This document shows positions 1-8,292 of a DNA stretch of 22,121 bases, in pieces. The notes beneath the pieces are model-generated. The model was not told the origin of the DNA. It was given only the letters and a program-made list of their open reading frames with translations, and made no database searches. This stretch comes from Clostridiales bacterium. Lineage in GTDB: Bacteria; Bacillota; Clostridia; Christensenellales; Aristaeellaceae. The DNA is taken from assembly GCA_012512355.1 (NCBI GenBank), contig JAAZEI010000200.1, positions 1-22,121 of the forward strand. Direction: 5' to 3'. The translations under genes were made by a program, and so were the position numbers. Within the stretch, counting starts at the first letter, position 1. Each line of letters opens with the position of its first letter.

Positions 1-1
1 T

Positions 2-1411
2 ACCCAACACATCGGTGCCTATTCAGTAACAGTCCGGGATAATACCATTACATTCCTTGATACACCTGGACATGAAGCCTTCACTGCGATGCGTGCACGC
101 GGTGCGCAAGCTACGGATATTGCAGTCCTGGTGGTTGCAGCAGATGACGGCGTGATGCCCCAGACTGTGGAAGCGATTAACCACGCTAAAGTAGCCAATG
201 TTCCGATTATTGTAGCTATCAATAAAATGGATAAGGAATCCGCTAATCCTAATCGTATTATGCAGGATTTAACCAGTTATAGCCTGGTTGCAGAGGAGTG
301 GGGAGGCGACACCATTATGGTACCTGTCAGTGCTCTGACAGGTGAGGGTGTCGATCAGCTGCTGGATATGATTATACTGCAGTCAGAAGTATTACAGTTG
401 CAGGCGAATCCCGACCGTAAGGCTCAGGGAGTCATTATTGAAGCGAAGCTTGATAAGAGCCGAGGCCCCCTGGCGACGGTTCTATTACAAAACGGCACCC
501 TGCATGTTGGTGACAGCATTGTCGCAGGCATGGCCTCTGGCCGTGTGCGTGCAATGCAAAATGATAAGGGGGAACGAGTAGATTCTGCCGGACCCTCGAT
601 GCCTGTTGAAATATCCGGGTTTAACGTTGTTCCATTTGCCGGCGACGAAATGATTGCGGTTGATGACGACCGCCTTACACGTCAGGTTGCTGAAGAACGT
701 CGAGACAAGGTACGTGAGCAGCAGTTTGCTTCCGCCAATAAGGTAACGCTGGACAATCTCTTTGATAACATTGCAGAGGGCAAAGTGGAAACTTTGAACA
801 TTATTGTTAAAGCTGATGTTCAGGGTTCAGTGGAAGCAGTCAGGCAAGCGCTTGAAAAACTTTCCAGCCCACAGGTAAAGATTCGTGTCCTGCATGCTGG
901 CGTTGGCGCAATTACCAAGGATGATGTCAACTTAGCCTCTGCTTTCAATGCCATTATTATCGGCTTCAACATAAGACCTGATAATAATGCCCGTGCCATT
1001 GCAGAAAAAGAATCTGTGGATATTCGTTTATACCGTGTCATTTATCAAGCCATTGAAGATATCGAAAAGGCCATGAAGGGTATGCTGGAGCCTGTTTTCA
1101 AGGAAACACTGCTTGGCCATGCCGAAGTTCGCAATGTTTTCCGTATTACTGGGTCTGGTACAATTGCCGGCTGCTATGTGACCGATGGCAAGTTGCAGCG
1201 CAATGCACCTGTACGACTGCTGCGTGATAATGTTGTGGTTTTTGAGGGCAAACTTTCATCGCTCAAACGTTTTAAAGATGATGTCAAAGAAGTAGCTGCA
1301 GGTTATGAGTGCGGTGCTAGCCTTGAGGGATACAATGATATCAAAGAGCGCGATGTAATCGAGTGCTTTATCATGGAAGAGGTTGAGGAGAAGGGAGTCG
1401 CGCGTGGCTAA
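2..1411 (+). CDS. infB: Translation initiation factor IF-2, C-terminal part (5' end outside window)
   Basis: IF-2 is the GTPase that brings fMet-tRNA to the 30S subunit and promotes 50S joining. The reading frame is open from base 2, so the N-terminal region and P-loop lie upstream of the window. The visible part starts at the G2 region (TQHIGAY), then G3 DTPGH, G4 NKMD and G5 SALTGEG. After the G domain come the beta-barrel domain (ending near VPFAGDE), the domain that starts near [12 protein letters not shown], and the C-terminal fMet-tRNA-binding domain ([10 protein letters not shown]...[15 protein letters not shown]). The stop codon overlaps the rbfA start by 8 bp, the usual Bacillota arrangement. 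Identity is certain; only the 5' end is missing. Confidence 0.97.
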   Translation, partial: TQHIGAYSVTVRDNTITFLDTPGHEAFTAMRARGAQATDIAVLVVAADDGVMPQTVEAINHAKVANVPIIVAINKMDKESANPNRIMQDLTSYSLVAEEWGGDTIMVPVSALTGEGVDQLLDMIILQSEVLQLQANPDRKAQGVIIEAKLDKSRGPLATVLLQNGTLHVGDSIVAGMASGRVRAMQNDKGERVDSAGPSMPVEISGFNVVPFAGDEMIAVDDDRLTRQVAEERRDKVREQQFASANKVTLDNLFDNIAEGKVETLNIIVKADVQGSVEAVRQALEKLSSPQVKIRVLHAGVGAITKDDVNLASAFNAIIIGFNIRPDNNARAIAEKESVDIRLYRVIYQAIEDIEKAMKGMLEPVFKETLLGHAEVRNVFRITGSGTIAGCYVTDGKLQRNAPVRLLRDNVVVFEGKLSSLKRFKDDVKEVAAGYECGASLEGYNDIKERDVIECFIMEEVEEKGVARG

Positions 1412-1784
1412 TTATCGAAACGATAAAATTCAGGAAGAAATGAAAAGAGAATTGGATCGTATCATACGAGATAAGGTTTCAGATCCTCGTTTAACCGGTA
1501 CTTTTTCAATTACACGTGTTGACGTAAGCAAAGATCTTAGTCATGCTAAGGTATATGTCAGCGTGCTTGAGGATGAGCTGAAGGAAGGTATTTTCAAAGC
1601 CCTTAAATCGGCTGCCGGGTTCATCAGACATGAATTAATGCAAAGTATGATTATCCGTTACACACCTGAACTGCAGTTTGTCCAGGATAATAATATAGAG
1701 TATGGGATAAGGATAGACCAACTGCTTAAACAGGTTGGTGCGGGAACAAAGAAAGATGACGAACACAACAGCGAAGAAGAGTGA
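1404..1784 (+). CDS. rbfA: 30S ribosome-binding factor RbfA
   Basis: Small KH-like-fold protein that binds the 30S subunit and helps late 16S rRNA maturation. The chosen start is GTG at 1404 ([17 protein letters not shown]), preceded by a GAGGAGAAGGGA ribosome binding site at 1385-1396; a TTG further upstream would swallow this site. The 126-residue product has the family's usual length and opening (R..RI..E..REL..II...V.DPR), followed by [19 protein letters not shown] and the C-terminal [20 protein letters not shown]. It overlaps infB by 8 bp and nrnA by 29 bp, so the genes are probably translated together. Confidence 0.96.
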   Translation: MANYRNDKIQEEMKRELDRIIRDKVSDPRLTGTFSITRVDVSKDLSHAKVYVSVLEDELKEGIFKALKSAAGFIRHELMQSMIIRYTPELQFVQDNNIEYGIRIDQLLKQVGAGTKKDDEHNSEEE

Positions 1785-2742
1785 GTTTTTACCGATACTG
1801 CAGCTGGTTGATCAAGCACAGACTATTCTGCTTTGTACTCACCAGTCACCAGATGGCGATGCTTTAGGGTCTATGCTTGCATTAAACTCATGTTTAATGA
1901 GGATGGGTAAAAAAACGAGCATGGTTTGCCATGACGCCGTTCCATCTTACTTACAATTTTTGCCGAATCAAGACAGGATTTTACTTCCAAATCAGTTGAA
2001 GGATCAAGCTTTTGATTTGTCTTTATCCATTGATGCTTCTGATTTAGAACGTTTGGGTGACAGCGGTATCCCGTTTAAACAAGCTGCTATCAGCATCCAG
2101 ATGGATCATCATAAAACCAATGACAGCTTCGCTGATTATAATTTGGTTTTGGATGATCTTCCGGCTTCGGGCAGCATTGTTTTTCGGTTCTTCGAAGCTG
2201 CTGGAATATCTATCACTGCTGATGATGCAACGTGTATTTATACGGCCATCACAACAGATACGGGTAATTTATGCTTTGGCAGCATCAGTTCAGAAACTTT
2301 TGAACAATTGGCGGAATTGATGCGCTCAGGCTTGCCTCTAATTGAAACAGCAAGGCAATTGCATCTCATGAGAGAAAAAGAGCATGTATTGCTGCTGGGC
2401 CGAGCACTTCGTACGCTTCATTTCCATTTGGACGGGCGTTTAACATCCATGGTTTTAACCAAAGAAGACTACAAAGAGTGCGGTGCGACAACCGAACACA
2501 CAGATAAAATTGTCAATTATGGTTTATATATTCCAGGTGTTGAAATGAGCTATTTAGCGCATGAGACAGATCAGGGCATCAAGTTTAGTCTCAGAAGCAT
2601 CGCCCCACTGACAGTATCGGGCATAGCATCGAAATTTGGCGGCGGAGGCCATTCTCAGGCTGCGGGCTGCACAATTAATGAACCTCTTTGGGATGCGATA
2701 GCAAGTATGCAAAAAGCTGCGCAAGAGGAGTTTTTACATTGA
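1756..2742 (+). CDS. nrnA: DHH-family bifunctional oligoribonuclease / pAp phosphatase, NrnA type
   Basis: NrnA-type proteins degrade 2-5-nt RNA fragments and can dephosphorylate 3'-phosphoadenosine-5'-phosphate in the cytoplasm. About 328 residues. The manganese-binding DHH motifs are intact: DGDALGS (motif I), SIDASD (motif II), MDHHKTND (DHH motif) and a later TAITTDTGNLCF segment. The DHHA1 substrate domain closes with the glycine-rich GGGGHSQAAG. The ATG at 1756 was chosen over in-frame TTG 1735 and GTG 1738, which would deepen the overlap with rbfA and have poorer ribosome binding sites. Position between rbfA and truB is typical of Bacillota. Preference for RNA, pAp or c-di-AMP-derived pApA cannot be read from sequence. 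Confidence 0.92.
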   Translation: MTNTTAKKSEFLPILQLVDQAQTILLCTHQSPDGDALGSMLALNSCLMRMGKKTSMVCHDAVPSYLQFLPNQDRILLPNQLKDQAFDLSLSIDASDLERLGDSGIPFKQAAISIQMDHHKTNDSFADYNLVLDDLPASGSIVFRFFEAAGISITADDATCIYTAITTDTGNLCFGSISSETFEQLAELMRSGLPLIETARQLHLMREKEHVLLLGRALRTLHFHLDGRLTSMVLTKEDYKECGATTEHTDKIVNYGLYIPGVEMSYLAHETDQGIKFSLRSIAPLTVSGIASKFGGGGHSQAAGCTINEPLWDAIASMQKAAQEEFLH

Positions 2743-3629
2743 ATGGAATAATCAATCTACTTAAACCGCCCTGCCTGTCATCGGCACAGGCGGTTTCTTT
2801 TATTAAGCGATTAACCAAAGAAAAAGTCGGTCATGCAGGCACCCTCGATCCGGAAGCTTGCGGAGTTCTCCCTATAATGATAGGAAAAGCAACCAGACTT
2901 TTTGATTACATTGCTGAAAAACAAAAAACTTATGTGGCGGAAATTGCTTTTGGGGCATCGACAGATACGCAGGATGCCACAGGACAAGTAACTGTTCGCG
3001 GTGATCAGTTTCCCACCAAAGAAAAACTGCAGGAAATACTCTCATTATTTACCGGTTCCATCATGCAGTGTCCACCTTCCTTTTCAGCAATTAAACAAGA
3101 TGGCAAGCCATTGTATAAATTGGCGCGAGAAGGGAAAATGGTTCAAACGAATCCTCGTATGATTGATGTAGAAAAAATAGATATTCTTGGAGAGTCCTCA
3201 GAGCACAGCTTTTTATTGCGTATTTATTGTGGCAAAGGGACGTATATCAGAACCCTTTGTCACGATATAGGCAATGCCATAGGGTGCCCGGCACACATGC
3301 GGATGTTAATACGTGAAAAAACGGGTTCTTTTAATATCGCTCAGGCAATCACCATGGAAGAATTTGAGCTATTTATGAAACTAAACTGTAAGCCTGGAGA
3401 ATGGTTAGTGCGTATGGAAGATACAATTTCTCACTTCCCCACATTTCATGCTCCTGCACATTTATGGAAAAAATGTATCAATGGCGCAGTGTTAAAGCTC
3501 GATGAAATCCAGGAAGTAAGCAATTTAGAAAACGGTCAGATGGTTGTAATTTATTGCTGTGAGCAGCTCATCGGTATTTATTATAAAAATGAATCAACTT
3601 TAAAAGTACGTACTATGCTACATACATAA
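2739..3629 (+). CDS. truB: tRNA pseudouridine(55) synthase TruB
   Basis: Converts uridine 55 of the tRNA T-arm to pseudouridine. Start is TTG at 2739, whose last two bases overlap the nrnA stop (TTGA), with AGAGGAG at 2724-2730 as ribosome binding site. The 296-residue protein shows the TruB opening (NGIINLLKPPCLSSAQAV), the catalytic aspartate in GHAGTLDPEACGVLP, KTYVAEIAFGASTDTQDATG, and GTYIRTLCHDIG. The C-terminal part is PUA-like. Bacillota usually have ribF and rpsO next; here the block ends and a new promoter starts 14 bp after the stop codon. Confidence 0.96.
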   Translation: MNGIINLLKPPCLSSAQAVSFIKRLTKEKVGHAGTLDPEACGVLPIMIGKATRLFDYIAEKQKTYVAEIAFGASTDTQDATGQVTVRGDQFPTKEKLQEILSLFTGSIMQCPPSFSAIKQDGKPLYKLAREGKMVQTNPRMIDVEKIDILGESSEHSFLLRIYCGKGTYIRTLCHDIGNAIGCPAHMRMLIREKTGSFNIAQAITMEEFELFMKLNCKPGEWLVRMEDTISHFPTFHAPAHLWKKCINGAVLKLDEIQEVSNLENGQMVVIYCCEQLIGIYYKNESTLKVRTMLHT

Positions 3630-3642
3630 AAAGTACAATTTC

Positions 3643-3671
3643 TTGACAGTATAACTCATAAACTGTAATAT
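3643..3671 (+). promoter_or_regulatory. Sigma-A type promoter for the GntR-fhs operon
   Basis: A perfect TTGACA (3643-3648) is followed after 17 bp by TAATAT (3666-3671), one base off the consensus -10. Transcription should start near 3678, giving a leader of about 20 nt that carries the GGAAGGGG ribosome binding site at 3682-3690. It lies just past the truB stop and separates the housekeeping block from the regulator-led operon. Confidence 0.8.
3646..3666. promoter_or_regulatory. Candidate operator: inverted repeat inside the GntR promoter spacer
   Basis: ACAGT (3646-3650) and ACTGT (3662-3666) are 5-bp inverted arms separated by 11 bp, lying exactly across the promoter spacer from the end of the -35 to the start of the -10. 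GntR/FCD regulators commonly bind short inverted repeats at their own promoters, so autoregulation is plausible. The arms are short and partly dictated by the promoter boxes, so this is tentative. Confidence 0.3.
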
Positions 3672-3699
3672 TGATTTATTATGGAAGGGGTAAGTGAAG

Positions 3700-4398
3700 A
3701 TGCAACCTATGAATAAACATGATGTCAGTAAGCCTATCCGAGACATCGCATACGAAACTCTAAAACAAGCTATTATAACAGGTGAGCTGCCTGCAGGCCA
3801 TAGAATTGTTGAGACTGTGTATGCAAATAAGCTGCATATCAGCAGAACTCCTTTGCGCGAAGCGTTTAGAAAGCTCGAACTTGATGGGCTGGTTTCATGT
3901 GAAGTAAGACGAGGTGTCATCGTACGTGCATTTACCATTGATGACATAGAAGAGATCTATGGAATTCGCAATGCGCTGATGATGCTTATTACCCCTTCAG
4001 TCATGGAGAATATTAGTGATGAAGATATTGATGAACTTGAGGGTATACTCAAATTGATGGATGTTAGTGAACAAGCAGCTGATGCTGTGGCTCTTGCCGT
4101 TCAAAACAGACAATTTCATCGAACAATAGAGAACATTTCAGACAAAAGGCGAATATTGCGTGTAATTGATAGTCAGGAAGAATATATCACGCGTTTTTCT
4201 GCCATGGCCATTGCCAGCATTGTCCGCAGAACCAGTGCACACGAAGAACATCATCAGATGTTGGAGCACCTTAAACAGCGAGATATTGAGAAGTTTGCCA
4301 CCCTCATGAATCATCACCTAGAAGAAAGTAAAACAGTTTGCCTAAAAGCAGTGGATGGACATGTGGGTAACATTCTGCCAAAACGGATGAATGCATAG
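3700..4398 (+). CDS. GntR-family transcriptional regulator, FadR/FCD subfamily
   Basis: Cytoplasmic DNA-binding regulator of about 232 residues. The N-terminal winged helix-turn-helix has the GntR pattern (AYETLKQAIITGELPAGHRI, then ISRTPLREAFRKLELDGLV and the wing RRGVIV). The rest is an all-helical FCD ligand domain with candidate metal or ligand histidines in NRQFHRTI, HEEHHQMLEHL and MNHHLEES. ATG 3700 is preferred to GTG 3694 because it stands 9 nt from the GGGG ribosome binding site rather than 3. Gene order suggests it controls itself and fhs and perhaps the genes after it. The effector is unknown; FCD proteins usually sense small carboxylic acids. Confidence 0.9.
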   Translation: MQPMNKHDVSKPIRDIAYETLKQAIITGELPAGHRIVETVYANKLHISRTPLREAFRKLELDGLVSCEVRRGVIVRAFTIDDIEEIYGIRNALMMLITPSVMENISDEDIDELEGILKLMDVSEQAADAVALAVQNRQFHRTIENISDKRRILRVIDSQEEYITRFSAMAIASIVRRTSAHEEHHQMLEHLKQRDIEKFATLMNHHLEESKTVCLKAVDGHVGNILPKRMNA

Positions 4399-4453
4399 TC
4401 ATAGATAATGTTGAAAGAGTGTTGTCATTAAAAATAGCAAGGAGTCAAATAGC

Positions 4454-6121
4454 ATGTCTGATATTGAAATTGCCCAAGCTGCGAAAATGATGCCTATCCA
4501 GGAACTGGCAGATAAAATCGGCTTAATGCGCGATTCCTTAGAACCTTATGGTCGTTTTATTGCTAAGGTCAATCCTGTGTATTATCGTGATATGCCTCAG
4601 CGGGCGAAATTGGTTTTGGTAACAGCGATTACACCAACTCCCGCGGGTGAAGGCAAAACAACGATCAGCATCAGCCTGGCAGATGGCCTTACTTATAATG
4701 GCAAATCTGCGATGTTGGCATTGCGCGAGCCCTCTCTTGGCCCTGTGTTTGGAATGAAAGGCGGAGCGACAGGCGGTGGCTATGTACAAGTGCTGCCAAT
4801 GGAAAATATCAACCTTCATTTTACCGGAGATCTGCACGCCATCACTTCGGCAAACAACCTCCTGGCTGCTTTGATAGATAACCATATCCAACAGGGCAAT
4901 GATCTTCAAATCGATACGCGAAAAATTAATTTCCGACGCTGCATGGATTTAAATGACAGACAGCTTCGCAATGTTATCGATGGACTGGGCGGAGAAAAAA
5001 ATGGTGTTCCGCGTGAAGATGGCTTTGATATTGCTGCCGCCAGCGAAGTGATGGCTACTTTTTGCATGGCGCAGGACTTAGAAGATTTAAAAGTTCGTCT
5101 ATCACGCATTGTGGTGGCTCGTAACAAGGACAATCAGCCTGTCACCTGTGGACAGATTGGCGCGCAGGGCGCCATGGCAGCTCTGCTGCGTGATGCAGCG
5201 ATGCCCAACTTGGTGCAGACAATCGATCACACACCTTGCCTGATTCATGGCGGCCCATTTGCAAATATAGCTCATGGCTGCAACAGTGTCATCGCAACGA
5301 AGCTTGCACTGAAGCTGTCTGACTATGTAATCACTGAAGCGGGTTTCGGCGCAGATCTTGGTGCTGAGAAGTTTTTGGATATTAAGTGCCGTCAAAGCGG
5401 TCTATGGCCTGACTGCGTTGTGTTGGTAGCAACAATCAGGGCTTTAAAGCATCATGGCGGTGTTCAAAAAAATGATTTGAATATAGAAAATATTTCTGCC
5501 CTTGAACTTGGCTTGGATAACCTTCGTCAGCACATCCATAATATTCAAGAGGTTTGGCGACTACCTGTTGTGGTGGCACTTAACCACTTTTCCAGCGATA
5601 CCACTGCTGAAGTTGCCGCTGTTATTGCAGCGCTCGAACAGCAGGGCGTGCCTTGTCGCTTCAGCGATGGCTGGGCCCAAGGGGGGAAAGGTTCATCCGA
5701 GCTGGCTCAGTGCGTAGCTGACTTAATTGACGGCAAAGAAACACCCAAACCAAGCTTCACATACGAAAAAGAATTAAGTCTGCAGCAAAAAATCGAAGCA
5801 ATTGCTAAAAAAATCTATCATGCGGACAGTGTCTCTTTTGCAGGCAAAAGCAAAGCGATTATAAAACAGCTTGAAGATGACGGATATGCACAATATCCCG
5901 TTTGCATTGCCAAGACACAGTATTCTTTTAGCGACAACGCGAAATCTTTGGGCGCGCCTGTAGATTTCGAATTGACGATTCGAGATATTCGTCTTTCTGC
6001 CGGTGCCGGTTTTGTAGTTGCTTTTGCGGGGGATATTATAGCTATGCCCGGTTTACCAAAACATCCTGCAGCCATCGACATAGATGTAGATATAGATGGG
6101 AAAATTAGTGGTATTTTTTAA
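4454..6121 (+). CDS. fhs: Formate-tetrahydrofolate ligase
   Basis: Makes 10-formyl-tetrahydrofolate from formate, tetrahydrofolate and ATP, feeding purine and fMet synthesis and, in acetogens, the methyl branch of the Wood-Ljungdahl pathway. The 555-residue length is normal. Key segments are the P-loop TPAGEGKTT (about residues 62-70), REPSLGPVFGMKGGATGGGY, the LHFTGDLHAITSANNLLAALIDNH stretch and the C-terminal GAGFVVAFAGDIIAMPGLPKHPAA. Ribosome binding site AAGGAG at 4439-4444, 9 nt from ATG. The 55-bp gap to the GntR gene shows no promoter or terminator, so the two are probably cotranscribed. Standing alone, fhs does not prove acetogenesis. Confidence 0.97.
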   Translation: MSDIEIAQAAKMMPIQELADKIGLMRDSLEPYGRFIAKVNPVYYRDMPQRAKLVLVTAITPTPAGEGKTTISISLADGLTYNGKSAMLALREPSLGPVFGMKGGATGGGYVQVLPMENINLHFTGDLHAITSANNLLAALIDNHIQQGNDLQIDTRKINFRRCMDLNDRQLRNVIDGLGGEKNGVPREDGFDIAAASEVMATFCMAQDLEDLKVRLSRIVVARNKDNQPVTCGQIGAQGAMAALLRDAAMPNLVQTIDHTPCLIHGGPFANIAHGCNSVIATKLALKLSDYVITEAGFGADLGAEKFLDIKCRQSGLWPDCVVLVATIRALKHHGGVQKNDLNIENISALELGLDNLRQHIHNIQEVWRLPVVVALNHFSSDTTAEVAAVIAALEQQGVPCRFSDGWAQGGKGSSELAQCVADLIDGKETPKPSFTYEKELSLQQKIEAIAKKIYHADSVSFAGKSKAIIKQLEDDGYAQYPVCIAKTQYSFSDNAKSLGAPVDFELTIRDIRLSAGAGFVVAFAGDIIAMPGLPKHPAAIDIDVDIDGKISGIF

Positions 6122-6160
6122 CGCTCATAGCATTTCAAGTCTTGTTTTAAGGAGTAATTC

Positions 6161-7315
6161 ATGAAAAGGTTTCTGGCTTTATTGTTAGCCATCGCTCTGG
6201 TTTTAATTCCAATGTTCGTTTTCGCTGATGAAGAAATTGCGCTTTTCGAAGTAATCACACCCGAGCCCGAAATCCAAGATATACAGACGATCGAGCAGCA
6301 GCCAAGTGCTGAAATTTTAACCCAGATTGTCCCCGATCCCATACATCATTTACAGCCAGACGGCAGCATTGTGCTCACCATTAGTGCTGTGGGCGACTTA
6401 ACAATTGGAGGAGACGTTCGCAAACGCGGCGATTCCATATTTGATAAAGAACTAAAAAAGAATAATGGTGACTTGTCTTTTGTCACAAAGAATGTTCGCG
6501 ATATTTTAAAAGAAGATGACTTAACCATCGCAAACTTTGAAACAACGCTAACAACGGCACCGGTTTACAAAAAGAACAATGACTTTGTTTTTTCAGCACC
6601 GCCTGAATATGTTGAAGTTTTAAAACATGGAAGCATTGAGGCTGTTGCCTTTGAAAACAATCATGCGATTGACCATGGAGAGGCCGGTATTGAGCAAACA
6701 CAAAGTGTGTTAACCGATGCCGGTATTATTTGGAGTACAGAGGCGCATCCTGGTTTTTATTCAGTTAAGGGTCTTGTCATTGGGATGCTGTCTTATCAAA
6801 CATTTAACGGCAATTACCCACGACTCCAAGTACAGGTGCCTCAGGACATCGCCGCGATTAAGCAGCAATGTGACATTGTGATTGTCAGCTATCACTGGGG
6901 CGCAGAACTTGATTATTCTCCAAATGATAATCAACAGCAATTAGGTCGGCTGACCATCGATGCCGGGGCTGATTTGGTATTGGGTCATCACAGCCATCGT
7001 ATTAACCCAATAGAAGAATATAATGGTAAATATATTGTTTATTCTCTGGCCAACTTTAGCTTTTCGGGGAATAGCAAGCCCAGTGACATGTCTTCATTTA
7101 TCTTTCAGACTCGTTTTAGCTTCAAGGATGGGGAGGCAATGTCTCTTGGTTTTAGGATCATTCCGATGCGTATTTCTTCAAAAACCGATTATAATGACTT
7201 TGTTCCCACACCTTATACCGATCAGCGCTTAATAGATAATGTAATTCATGTATTGCTCAATAACAGCAAGAACTTAACTTATGCTGTCAGCGATTATCCC
7301 CTGGACTGGGAATAA
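6161..7315 (+). CDS. Secreted CapA-like (PGA_cap family) metallophosphatase-fold protein
   Basis: Residues 1-22 form a Sec signal peptide (MKRF, a hydrophobic core, and a VFA cleavage motif before DEE). A low-complexity Glu/Pro/Gln spacer follows to about residue 65, then the CapA/PGA_cap domain. Candidate metal-site motifs are intact: GDLTIGGD (78-85), ANFETTL (124-130), ENNHAIDHG (165-173), SYHWGAEL (243-250), GADLVLGHHSH (269-279) and YSLANFSFSG. Relatives such as PgsA/CapA and YwtB take part in poly-gamma-glutamate capsule export, but no capB, capC or pgsE lies nearby, so a capsule role is unsupported and the substrate is unknown. AAGGAG at 6148-6153 is the ribosome binding site. It lies 39 bp after fhs and 14 bp before the next gene. 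Confidence 0.85.
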   Translation: MKRFLALLLAIALVLIPMFVFADEEIALFEVITPEPEIQDIQTIEQQPSAEILTQIVPDPIHHLQPDGSIVLTISAVGDLTIGGDVRKRGDSIFDKELKKNNGDLSFVTKNVRDILKEDDLTIANFETTLTTAPVYKKNNDFVFSAPPEYVEVLKHGSIEAVAFENNHAIDHGEAGIEQTQSVLTDAGIIWSTEAHPGFYSVKGLVIGMLSYQTFNGNYPRLQVQVPQDIAAIKQQCDIVIVSYHWGAELDYSPNDNQQQLGRLTIDAGADLVLGHHSHRINPIEEYNGKYIVYSLANFSFSGNSKPSDMSSFIFQTRFSFKDGEAMSLGFRIIPMRISSKTDYNDFVPTPYTDQRLIDNVIHVLLNNSKNLTYAVSDYPLDWE

Positions 7316-7329
7316 AAGAAAGGCAGCAT

Positions 7330-8292
7330 ATGCGCAAAAAGCTGATGCTTTTGAGCGGCAGTCAAATGGCTGCCCAATTATCTTATTATATCCAGCAGAT
7401 ATTGACTGATATTGCTGTGACATTTGGTCACTCATTCCTAATTATTGAAAACAAGATATCGGAACTATCCATAAAAGAATATGGCAGCAGCATAACAGAA
7501 GAGGCTATTGTAGCAGGTGCCGATTGCGATGCTCTTTTCAGTATTGCAGATGATGAGGAAGGCTTAAAGGAACTTAGCGCAGGGCTAGGGTGTATACTTT
7601 GCGGCCATTTATATACTTTGCCTGATTGCTTGTCTGAATATTCATTGCTTAAGTCAGAGGAAATGCCTGCTGGCCTAATCTCTTATCCAATGACCCTGGA
7701 TAAAGCTGCTTTTGCATTGGCAGCAAACCATCTTTACAAAAGAGCGAAGGCAGAGAACAGTACTGTAAACGAAATACCTTATCAAGGATCTCATCTTGTA
7801 TCCTGGGAAGAAGTCACTGATAAAGTTGCTAATAAATACTACATCATGAATCCTAATCGTACGGATGCGAGCGCTTGTTTATCCCAATTGCTGCGCTTTC
7901 CTGAAAGTATGGGTGTAGTTTTAGCAACTAAAAAAGCGTGTGAGATTTTGAATGAAGGTGCTAAAAGCATCTGCGGATTACCGTCATTTTTATTTGATGT
8001 TTACTGGGATGATAAAGGCGCCAAACTTTTTTATGTACGCACTGAACAAACTGATTCTGCGGAGAATGTCAGCCCTTTTGGACTGCTGTATGCTGCAGTA
8101 GACATGTTAAAGTATAGTCTGCAGCTTGAAAGAGAAGCTGCATGTCTTCTCGCCTGTATTAACAATGTCTTAGAAGCTGGATGGCGAACTGCAGATATTG
8201 CGCGGAAAGGTCAATTGCATGTAACTACGGAAGCTATTTTTAATCTGATTAGCGAACAGATTGAATTAGTAGGGGAGTTTATTAGACATTGA
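7330..8292 (+). CDS. Degenerate isopropylmalate/isocitrate dehydrogenase-like protein, probably non-catalytic
   Basis: The 320-residue protein is not obviously named, but its outline follows 3-isopropylmalate dehydrogenase (LeuB). The N-terminus (KLMLLSGSQ..., AVTFGHSFLIIENKI, EYGSSITEEAIVAGADCDALF) matches the family's opening strand, first helix and 'LP.ET...CK.ADAVLLG' region. The C-terminus (SPFGLLYAAVDMLKYSLQLE, NNVLEAGWRTADI, VTTEAIFNLI) matches 'ANP...L.AAMMLRYS.GLE', 'VL..G.RT.DI', 'V.T.E'. The middle helices can be followed, but active-site motifs are gone: GDGIGPE reads SGSQMAA, the TSVDKANV lysine region reads TVNEIPYQG, the FGDILSD aspartates read KKACEILNE, and the NAD loop HGSAPDIAGK is replaced. 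It overlaps the next gene by 4 bp. Family assignment is by eye; function is unknown. Confidence 0.6.
   Translation: MRKKLMLLSGSQMAAQLSYYIQQILTDIAVTFGHSFLIIENKISELSIKEYGSSITEEAIVAGADCDALFSIADDEEGLKELSAGLGCILCGHLYTLPDCLSEYSLLKSEEMPAGLISYPMTLDKAAFALAANHLYKRAKAENSTVNEIPYQGSHLVSWEEVTDKVANKYYIMNPNRTDASACLSQLLRFPESMGVVLATKKACEILNEGAKSICGLPSFLFDVYWDDKGAKLFYVRTEQTDSAENVSPFGLLYAAVDMLKYSLQLEREAACLLACINNVLEAGWRTADIARKGQLHVTTEAIFNLISEQIELVGEFIRH

Noticed and set aside
1383..1403. Upstream TTG start that would lengthen RbfA by seven residues
   Set aside because: The extension MRRRESR covers the Shine-Dalgarno of the GTG at 1404 and is not part of the family's N-terminus.
2763..2801. Hairpin (GCCTGT/ACAGGC, with outer AAACCGC/GCGGTTT) followed by a T-rich stretch early in truB, resembling an attenuator
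   Set aside because: It encodes the conserved N-terminus of TruB, the U-tract is interrupted, and the two stems compete for the same bases. Probably chance.
4538..4909. Open frame of 123 codons antisense to fhs
   Set aside because: It lies fully inside a strongly conserved gene, has no domain-like pattern, and is explained by the coding constraint of the other strand.
6161..7315. Poly-gamma-glutamate capsule locus suggested by the CapA-like protein
   Set aside because: No capB/pgsB, capC/pgsC or capD genes are in the window; the family is broad and one member alone does not indicate a capsule.
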